From a virus, in IMG/VR virus record IMGVR_UViG_3300045790_002265, positions 1 through 26,072 of that record: a stretch of DNA of 26,072 bases; one strand, written 5' to 3'. Position numbers and translations under genes: made by a program. Shown here one piece after another: positions 20,100-26,072 of this stretch. Under the pieces are notes generated by a model, which saw only the letters and a list, made by a program, of their open reading frames with translations, made no database searches and was not told where the DNA came from. How positions within the stretch are numbered: the first letter of the stretch is position 1; every line of letters starts with the position of its first letter.

Positions 20100-20851
20100 C
20101 GGATGTAATTGCATGGCCTCCGTTTGGGATTACCAAGTGGGAACTGGCTGAACTTCATCCGCAATCGCGGTCTGTCGGTTTGATTGGGGGACGGGCGCGC
20201 ACATCGTCTGCCCTGCGATCACGTCGCGTTGCCAAAGCAAGTGTGCGCGGTATTGGTCCAGACAAGGCCGGTGCGGGATATGTGCGCATGCTCAACCGTC
20301 TTTGGGGTGGCGCGCCACGATTGGTGCGGGTCACGTGCCTGCCGACGTTGTGGTTTCGCGCGAAGGGCAATCTTGATCTGCGCAATACGGTTTTGGAATG
20401 GTCGGCTGGCAATGATAATCTGCTTTGGAGTGTGGATGCTGACGATCTGAATTGGCTGTATGGCAGCTATCCTTTGCAGGGTGTGCCGATGACGGACGGG
20501 CCGTGGTATGGGCTCGAGGTCACAGGTTTACCGCCAAACACTTTGGTTGCGCGGCCGTCTGATGTGATCAAGGTCGGTGTCGAAAGTTCGGACCTTCAAA
20601 CTGCCTATTGTTTGTCCGTCGTGTGGTCCGATCCTGACGGTGTGGCGGTCATTCGTACCGATCGCGCAGAGGCGTTCACGGCCTCGGGTGTTGTCAGCAT
20701 TGGCGACGCGGAGGTGATCACATTTGAAACCGTTGAGGTGCCGCGGGCTGTGCAAGGGCTGGGGGCTGATTTTGAATATGCTTGGGAGTTTCGCGAAGTG
20801 TTCGAGGATGAATATTCCGATGGGTTCACGGTGGTTGATCCATGGAGTTGA
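20096..20851 (+). CDS. distal tail protein (position of gp12/Dit-type)
   Basis: This is a 251-residue beta-rich protein, MTDVIAWPPFGITKWELAEL, with NLLWSVDADDLNWLYGSYPL in the middle and EDEYSDGFTVVDPWS at the end. The order tape measure, this gene, DUF2163-like protein, cysteine-protease-like protein and gpJ-like protein matches the distal tail module of rhodobacterial phages and gene transfer agents, where the first gene encodes a distal tail/hub component. Its sequence family is not recognised with certainty. It overlaps the next gene by 10 bp. Confidence 0.6.
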   Translation: MTDVIAWPPFGITKWELAELHPQSRSVGLIGGRARTSSALRSRRVAKASVRGIGPDKAGAGYVRMLNRLWGGAPRLVRVTCLPTLWFRAKGNLDLRNTVLEWSAGNDNLLWSVDADDLNWLYGSYPLQGVPMTDGPWYGLEVTGLPPNTLVARPSDVIKVGVESSDLQTAYCLSVVWSDPDGVAVIRTDRAEAFTASGVVSIGDAEVITFETVEVPRAVQGLGADFEYAWEFREVFEDEYSDGFTVVDPWS

Positions 20852-21423
20852 GGCGGGGCGCATCCCTTGACATGTTGGCCACGATGGCGGGGCATTTTTG
20901 CCCGGTGTTGCTCATCGAGGCGGATTGGCCGGATGGCATGGTGCGCTTGCACACGGGCACGGGCGATTTGAATTGGGGCGGCGAGGTGTGGCAGGGATCG
21001 TCTTGGCTGGTGCAGTTTCAAGCGCCGGAAGAAGCGGGCGGCTTAGCAACATCTGAGGCGTCGATCAAGGTCGCCGCCTCGATCGAAGACATCTTGGCTG
21101 AGCGCGGCAAGGTGATCCGCAATCGAATGGTCAAAGTGTGGTTTGCCACAACAACAACGCCTGGGGGGAATATCTTGCAAGATGATCCGGTGGATTTCTT
21201 CGCGGGTTATTTTGACAGCCGGACGGGATCTTTGGCGCGTGCCGGAGAAAACCTGTCGCACGACATGATCTTGGGGCTTGGCATCGGACCAAGTGCGCGG
21301 GCATCGGCCTCGATCACGCACAGCTATGAGGATCAAGTGTCCAAATATCCGCAAGATACGGCAGGGCGTCACGTGCAAAATGCGATCAATCGGGTGTTCA
21401 ACGCACAACAATGGCCTGAGTGA
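20842..21423 (+). CDS. tail hub protein, DUF2163-like
   Basis: This is a 193-residue beta-rich protein starting MELRRGASLDMLATMAGHFC. GDLNWGGEVWQGSSWLV resembles the loop of DUF2163/distal tail proteins (W.G..W.G), and VDFFAGYFDSRTG corresponds to the strand that follows. The family includes hub components of siphophage and gene-transfer-agent baseplates. It lies between the distal tail gene and a DUF6950/NlpC-like gene, as in those clusters. Assignment by pattern and order. Confidence 0.65.
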   Translation: MELRRGASLDMLATMAGHFCPVLLIEADWPDGMVRLHTGTGDLNWGGEVWQGSSWLVQFQAPEEAGGLATSEASIKVAASIEDILAERGKVIRNRMVKVWFATTTTPGGNILQDDPVDFFAGYFDSRTGSLARAGENLSHDMILGLGIGPSARASASITHSYEDQVSKYPQDTAGRHVQNAINRVFNAQQWPE

Positions 21424-21833
21424 TAATGGCGAGAGTGATCACGCCTGAGCGCGTCTTTGCTGTTGCGCGCCGCCATCTGTCCAAACCGTTTGAGTGGCGG
21501 GCAGGGCGCGATTGCACCGCTGCATGTGTTGTCTTTGAAGCGCTGCATGGCGTGGATCCTTTGACGCGTTTTGATCAGGCATACACCTCTGCGGTTGAGG
21601 CCCGTCTGATCTTAAAACGTGCCGGCGGATATCTGGCGTGGTGCCGGTCAACTTTTGACATCGAGGAAACTGAGACTCCTCAACCGAGTGATCTGGTTTT
21701 GATCCAAAGCGCGGGGCCACTTGGGGCGGCGCTTTCAATTTGCATTCAATCTGGCGAGTACGCCGCAAAGACGGAGACTGGCATGATCATTGTACGCTCT
21801 AAAGTGTTGGGGGCTTGGCGATGCCATTCATAG
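21420..21833 (+). CDS. NlpC/P60-superfamily-like tail protein (DUF6950-like)
   Basis: This 137-residue protein (GTG 21420 overlapping the previous stop; ATG 21426 gives 135) has LSKPFEWRAGRDCTAACVVF, the PF.WG..DC motif of DUF6950/NlpC-type tail peptidases, with the Cys in GRDC. Such proteins sit between the hub and gpJ and may cut peptidoglycan during entry. The later part where a GHVG-type histidine is expected reads AALSICIQSG without His, so it may be inactive. Its 3' end overlaps the next gene by 13 bp. Confidence 0.7.
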   Translation: MIMARVITPERVFAVARRHLSKPFEWRAGRDCTAACVVFEALHGVDPLTRFDQAYTSAVEARLILKRAGGYLAWCRSTFDIEETETPQPSDLVLIQSAGPLGAALSICIQSGEYAAKTETGMIIVRSKVLGAWRCHS

Positions 21834-24115
21834 TCGCGGCTGTAAATGCCATTGGTGCATCGATCGTCAGTGGGGCTTTGGCTTTGGGGATCGGCTACGG
21901 GGGCGCGTTGGCGATTTCTAGCGCTGTTTTGAAAATCGCGGGCTCGTATCTTTTGAACCTTGCGGCGAGTGCGCTCATGGGGCGTGCGCCATCGGCTCAA
22001 GATGTGGGGCGGGAATTGGCGCAAGCGACCACAAGCCCTGCGTATCGGTTTGTATATGGCGAATGCCGCGCCACAGGCACGCCTGCGGGAACGCCGATCA
22101 AAGGCGATTTTATTTATGGCGTTTGGATCTTGAACTCGCGTGTGTCGGAGCTCTCTGATTTTGATCTCTACCTCGACAAGCGCCATGTGAAACTTACGGG
22201 GGATGCCTTTGATTTTGACGGCCCAGGGGCAACCGCGACAGACGCTCCTTTCGAAAACCATGTGACAGCATGGGTTGGACGCGGCGATCAAATCGCGCCG
22301 CCTACGGTGTTCACTGAAGATGCTGCTTTTGTGAGCTCAGAAGAGGCCGCTGCCAGTGAAGAAGAGGCCGCGGTCAGTGAAGATGAGGCGAATTCTGACC
22401 TAAGTGGGTCGTTAGGGGGTGTGTTCCCTGATATTCCAGACACGGTTGTGGAGGCGGCAGAGCATCTTTGGAAAACAACCGATGGGTGGCGCGGTCTGAC
22501 GGTTATTTTCTTACGGCTTAAAGCGGGGAGCAGTGGGAGCCGTGCTGAGCGTTGGCCGTCAGCGCCGCCTTTGGTCGAAGTTGAGGGCAAGTGGTCGAGG
22601 GTTTATGACCCGCGCGATGCAGCTCAGTCCGAGCATGACGCGGCAACGTGGATGTGGTCTGATACCCATGCGCTGTGCGTGCGGGATGCTTTGACGCAAA
22701 ACCCGATCCGGCAATATCGGTCTGATCAGCTGCACAGCTCGTTTTTTGATGCGGCATCTGAGTGTGATGAGATCATATCGCTCAAGTCCGGAGGCCAAGA
22801 GGCGCGGTATGCCTGTGCTGGCACTGTGCGCTTGGCCGAGGGCGAAATTGAGGATTTACTGGTGCCCATGATGGTCTCTGCTGCGGCGGACTTCATTCGT
22901 GTGGGTGGCAAGCTGGGATACGCCTCGGGGGTCTACCGCGCGCCTACGGTGCGGTTGGATTACCTTTTGGGCGATGGGTTCCAGTTTCCAGACATGGTGC
23001 CGGGCGATCAGCTGGTGAACCAATTGCGCGTGTCCTATCTGTCATCTTCGCGCGGATATCAGACTGCCGATTTGCAACCTTGGGATATTCCTGGCGCACT
23101 TGAAGCAGATGGTGGTTTGGCGGCGGTCAAAACATTGGATCTGCCTTTTTGTGCCTCGGCCACGCAAGCCATGCGGGTGCGTAAAATCATCGGCCTGCGG
23201 TTGCGCCGGCAAGAAAAGATTATCGGCGGCACGCTGCCGCCTGAAGCCTTTGATTTGATTGGCGGGGCAACGGCTGAGATTGCTTTGCCGAGCCCCTATC
23301 ATGCGTTGGATGGGGTGTATGAAATCGGCTCAATTCATCCGGGGCTTGATCCCATTGGGGAAAGCGGCGAGGTCGCGATGCGACTGCCCGCGTCTTTGAC
23401 GAAACACTCGGCTGAAATATATGCGTGGAACCCGTCTGTGGATGAAGAAGACATCTTTGATGAATTCTACGACGATACGCGCACGGGCATTTTGCCGCCC
23501 GGAGAGATCAGCATCACGACAGGTGAGGCGGTCAATCAGAACATCGGTGGCACGATTATCCCGCGCATTTTGTTCGCGGTCGCTCCGTCATTGTCGACGG
23601 GCGTGTCCAGCTATGAATGGGAATATCGCCAAGACGGCGGCGATTACACCACGGGTGGCTACATCGATGGCGAAGTGCGCGATGGCTCGGATAATGTCTT
23701 TGGATTTTTGACGGGCGTCTCGGGACAACTCTATGATTTGCGTGTGCGTGCCTTGGCGGCCGGCGCGCATTCTGATTGGGTTGAAATCAGTGGCATCACA
23801 CCTGTGGTGGCGCTTGATCTCGATCTGCCAATTGATGGCGCGGCCAGTGGCGGCGTTGGCGAAATCACGATCACGTTCACAACCCCCAATGACGCTGATT
23901 TTAAAGCGATCGAGTTTTATGGCGCCGATACGGACAATGGTGCGGCTGCGAGCCTGCTTGGATCGGCAATTTACACGTCACCCAATACCCTCGTTAGCGT
24001 CACTGAAATCGACTTGGCAGCATCCACCACGCGTTTCTACTTTGCCCGCTCACGGGGTGATTACGCGAGCGCTTCAGCACTGACAGCAAGCGTCACAGCA
24101 ACAACAGACCCATAA
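21821..24115 (+). CDS. tail tip / host specificity protein (gpJ-like)
   Basis: From ATG 21821 (GGGGG upstream) the protein has 764 residues. The N-terminal 55 residues are hydrophobic and Gly/Ala-rich (MPFIVAAVNAIGASIVSGAL ...), as in lambda gpJ. Then comes PAYRFVYGECRATGTPAGTP, seen in tail proteins of this type. An acidic heptapeptide repeat (about 172-192) follows, then a hub-like core, and two fibronectin-III-like domains near the C-terminus (about 565-660 and 665-764). It probably forms the central fibre contacting the host. A TTG six bases upstream is a weaker alternative start. Confidence 0.82.
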   Translation: MPFIVAAVNAIGASIVSGALALGIGYGGALAISSAVLKIAGSYLLNLAASALMGRAPSAQDVGRELAQATTSPAYRFVYGECRATGTPAGTPIKGDFIYGVWILNSRVSELSDFDLYLDKRHVKLTGDAFDFDGPGATATDAPFENHVTAWVGRGDQIAPPTVFTEDAAFVSSEEAAASEEEAAVSEDEANSDLSGSLGGVFPDIPDTVVEAAEHLWKTTDGWRGLTVIFLRLKAGSSGSRAERWPSAPPLVEVEGKWSRVYDPRDAAQSEHDAATWMWSDTHALCVRDALTQNPIRQYRSDQLHSSFFDAASECDEIISLKSGGQEARYACAGTVRLAEGEIEDLLVPMMVSAAADFIRVGGKLGYASGVYRAPTVRLDYLLGDGFQFPDMVPGDQLVNQLRVSYLSSSRGYQTADLQPWDIPGALEADGGLAAVKTLDLPFCASATQAMRVRKIIGLRLRRQEKIIGGTLPPEAFDLIGGATAEIALPSPYHALDGVYEIGSIHPGLDPIGESGEVAMRLPASLTKHSAEIYAWNPSVDEEDIFDEFYDDTRTGILPPGEISITTGEAVNQNIGGTIIPRILFAVAPSLSTGVSSYEWEYRQDGGDYTTGGYIDGEVRDGSDNVFGFLTGVSGQLYDLRVRALAAGAHSDWVEISGITPVVALDLDLPIDGAASGGVGEITITFTTPNDADFKAIEFYGADTDNGAAASLLGSAIYTSPNTLVSVTEIDLAASTTRFYFARSRGDYASASALTASVTATTDP
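22334..22396 (+). repeat. three 21-bp in-frame tandem repeats in the tail tip gene
   Basis: Units begin at 22334, 22355 and 22376 and encode SSEEAAA, SEEEAAV and SEDEANS. The first two share most bases. Because the unit is a multiple of three, copy-number changes by slippage would keep the frame and alter an acidic loop of the protein. Repeat is seen directly; variability is inferred. Confidence 0.8.
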
Positions 24116-24130
24116 TTATTGGAGGCAGAT

Positions 24131-26072
24131 ATGCCAGCACCAAAACTATCCGTCACCGTGTCCGGTGGCGGGCCAAAAATCGCGCGCCTTAAAGACTTGG
24201 AAGACGGCGTGAATGCAGGATTTAACGAGCTGTTCGTGCAATCGATAGATCTTTTGGTTGGGTCTTTCGCGCCTAGCTACCTTTTGAAGAGTGCGGAGGC
24301 AGTTGTTTCATCGGATTCTGTGACCAAGTCAGTCCGGCATACACCTGATGCGACGCGGGGTTTTGGCCGTTTGTTTGGAGTTGTTCTGCTTGATCTCGGC
24401 GGCGAAGGTGCGGGAACAGTTTTGTCGAGAAATCGACTGCAATTAAGAACCGCAGGGGGGTCTTATGCAACAAAGAATTTTGTTGAATACGGCACAACGG
24501 ACGAGGGCCTAACGGCGTTCTATATTGAGTGGGATCGCACGGGCCTAGAGGCTATTCAGTGGGTTGAGTATCAAATTCAAAGCGCCTCCGGATATACGAA
24601 CTCCCTGCACGAAATTTACCTTTGTGAGAACACGCTTCCGAACGTGAGCCACCTTCGGATCGATGCGGCTATTGCTGCCCAAAACACAACTTATGTCGAA
24701 GAAATGCTTGTTTCGTCAAATCGCAAGTCTGCAAGTTTGGTCGAAATTTCTGGGTCAGGCGTGCAAACGGAAGGCTTTGTCTCACAAACAGCGATCACCG
24801 ATCAGATTGAAAGGTTGTCAGGCGTGATGCGTCTGACGGTCACAGGCGGCACATATCCAACAACGGCGGCATCAAGTACAGGTGCCGGAATCGTTCAGCT
24901 AAAAGTTGAAGTTCTGGATGGGGCTTTAAATGCAATTACAAGCATTTTCCCGCGCCGGATTGGAAGCTCCGATCTGTGGTATTTTCGCGACGTTGAGATT
25001 GCCGATGGGGTGCAAGTCTCACTAAAGGTGAATGTTTCAGGCGTCCCGACAGGGGCGACGAATTATGAGCTGAGTGATATTGTTATCGTGGCCGGAGGGA
25101 TACCGCTTCCAGACAGGGCTGCTGATGGAATCACCGAAGCCGAAGTGGGGGTGATTGCCACCAACAAAGCTGCTGAAGCAATTGGGGCGCTTGGTAATGT
25201 GGACGCTTTCCCAAGAAACGGTATTGAGGCTATTAAGCGCGCCGCGATATCGGTTGTTGACCTTGTTATGCTATCAAACTCTCACGGAAAGTTTGGCGGT
25301 GAAGGCCTTGCGAAAGCGCTGTCCTGCCGCCTTTCGGAGCAGTTCGGGGCGTGGGCGACTCCGTTGGATCAGTTTAGCGGGGTCAATGGTACCTCAGCAT
25401 ATGGCCACAGCGCGGATCTAGGTGTTGAGGCGTTAGATGCTGTTTCTGTGTCATATGTCGCAGATGGCGATACCGTGGCAGGATCAAACACAGGTGGCGC
25501 TTTCTTTGCGCCGGTCCCTGCCCTTAAAAGGTCGCCACTGGACCCAACACACGCGTTGCGCGTTCACTACGGTTATGCGGGTTTTGCCACTGGATCGGGT
25601 GACTTTTCGATACGAATGCGCTTGGAAGAGTCTCCGTGGACAACAATCTTGACGGAAACAGGCATGAGTACGTCTGACACAGTTGACACGTTTAAGATCG
25701 GCGCATTGGATATTGCCTCTGACGCTGAACGGACTGGCGCAAATTATGCCGTAAGGTTCAATCCTTCTGGCCAAACGATCACAGGTCCGTTCCTGAACTA
25801 CTTCTTGCGTGTTGAGGATACAGAGGCCAGTTCCGGCGTTTGTACCCACGTGACCTATGCTGCGGGCGGGGAAAGTGCGGCTGACATCGCGAACGCCGTT
25901 TTGGCAAAAGATGACGCTGCCGAGATCAACTTTTTCGCTGAGATTAGGCGTCTCCAAATTCTGCGAGGTCAAACGCCAAACGTGGTTGTCTGGATGAACG
26001 AGGGTCACAATCAACGCAACGAGACAATCGCATCCGTCGGGCGGCGCGCGATCACTGATCCTGATAGCCCTT
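24131..26072 (+). CDS. tail fibre/receptor-binding protein with SGNH-hydrolase-like domain, cut by window end
   Basis: An open frame from ATG 24131 (GGAGG just before) runs without stop to the window end, at least 647 residues. The N-terminus (MPAPKLSVTVSGGGPKIARL) is likely the attachment part. Beta-rich stretches follow to about 340, then a helix and VVDLVMLSNSHGKFGGEG (S384 in SNSHG), resembling the nucleophile block of SGNH/GDSL esterases, although GDS is replaced by SNSH. VVVWMNEGHNQRNE near 619-632 fits block III (GxN, N627). The last block (DxxH) would be beyond the edge. A roughly 200-residue beta insertion separates the two blocks. It could deacetylate host surface polysaccharide; this is inference. 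Confidence 0.7.
   Translation, partial: MPAPKLSVTVSGGGPKIARLKDLEDGVNAGFNELFVQSIDLLVGSFAPSYLLKSAEAVVSSDSVTKSVRHTPDATRGFGRLFGVVLLDLGGEGAGTVLSRNRLQLRTAGGSYATKNFVEYGTTDEGLTAFYIEWDRTGLEAIQWVEYQIQSASGYTNSLHEIYLCENTLPNVSHLRIDAAIAAQNTTYVEEMLVSSNRKSASLVEISGSGVQTEGFVSQTAITDQIERLSGVMRLTVTGGTYPTTAASSTGAGIVQLKVEVLDGALNAITSIFPRRIGSSDLWYFRDVEIADGVQVSLKVNVSGVPTGATNYELSDIVIVAGGIPLPDRAADGITEAEVGVIATNKAAEAIGALGNVDAFPRNGIEAIKRAAISVVDLVMLSNSHGKFGGEGLAKALSCRLSEQFGAWATPLDQFSGVNGTSAYGHSADLGVEALDAVSVSYVADGDTVAGSNTGGAFFAPVPALKRSPLDPTHALRVHYGYAGFATGSGDFSIRMRLEESPWTTILTETGMSTSDTVDTFKIGALDIASDAERTGANYAVRFNPSGQTITGPFLNYFLRVEDTEASSGVCTHVTYAAGGESAADIANAVLAKDDAAEINFFAEIRRLQILRGQTPNVVVWMNEGHNQRNETIASVGRRAITDPDSP

Overview
The window is the left part of an integrated, temperate, lambda/HK97-type siphophage genome. 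It starts at a host tRNA-Leu(TAA) gene, which is the apparent attachment site, and runs through integration, immunity, early/replication, packaging, head and tail genes until it is cut off inside a tail fibre gene. The right attachment site and the lysis genes are not in the window. The host looks like an alphaproteobacterium of the Rhodobacterales/Roseobacter type. That is inferred from remembered family resemblance of the proteins and from a moderate G+C content with an A+T-rich immunity region; no database search was possible.

Layout. (1) 1-1263: tRNA-Leu, a repeat-rich attL segment and a tyrosine integrase on +. (2) 1247-3369: a leftward operon of eight very small genes on the minus strand, five of its junctions being exact ATGA stop/start overlaps. 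It ends in a helix-turn-helix (excisionase-like) gene whose 3' end overlaps the 3' end of int. (3) 3432-4266: the immunity region. A 100-residue repressor gene on the minus strand is flanked on both sides by pairs of 17-bp operators, and a Cro-like gene follows on +. Geometry matches lambda OL-cI-OR-cro. (4) 4278-4610: an oppositely oriented small membrane protein (moron-like). (5) 4683-9012: the rightward early operon, with DNA-binding protein, membrane protein, Cys-rich peptide, DNA methyltransferase, a replication protein, a helically phased repeat array with a DnaA box (candidate replication origin) and a candidate late regulator. (6) 9028-9120: a promoter followed after about 50 nt by a strong terminator, resembling the lambda pR'-6S RNA-tR' late leader. 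(7) 9162-18189: HNH nuclease, terminase small and large subunits, portal, ClpP-like protease, HK97-fold capsid, connectors, tail tube protein and a tail assembly chaperone with a clear -1 frameshift signal. (8) 18186-26072: tape measure, distal tail proteins, a gpJ-like tail tip protein with a 7-residue tandem repeat, and a truncated tail fibre with a candidate SGNH-type esterase domain.

How it works together (inference). In the lysogen the short repressor would occupy four operators. Two of them exactly fill the 17-bp spacers of the leftward and rightward early promoters. Release would switch on the small-gene/excision operon leftward, and Cro, replication and the late regulator rightward. 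The late regulator would then relieve the leader terminator before the packaging and morphogenesis genes. Nearly every gene from packaging to tail overlaps its neighbour by 1-11 bases, which fits one coupled late transcript with an internal attenuator after the capsid gene.
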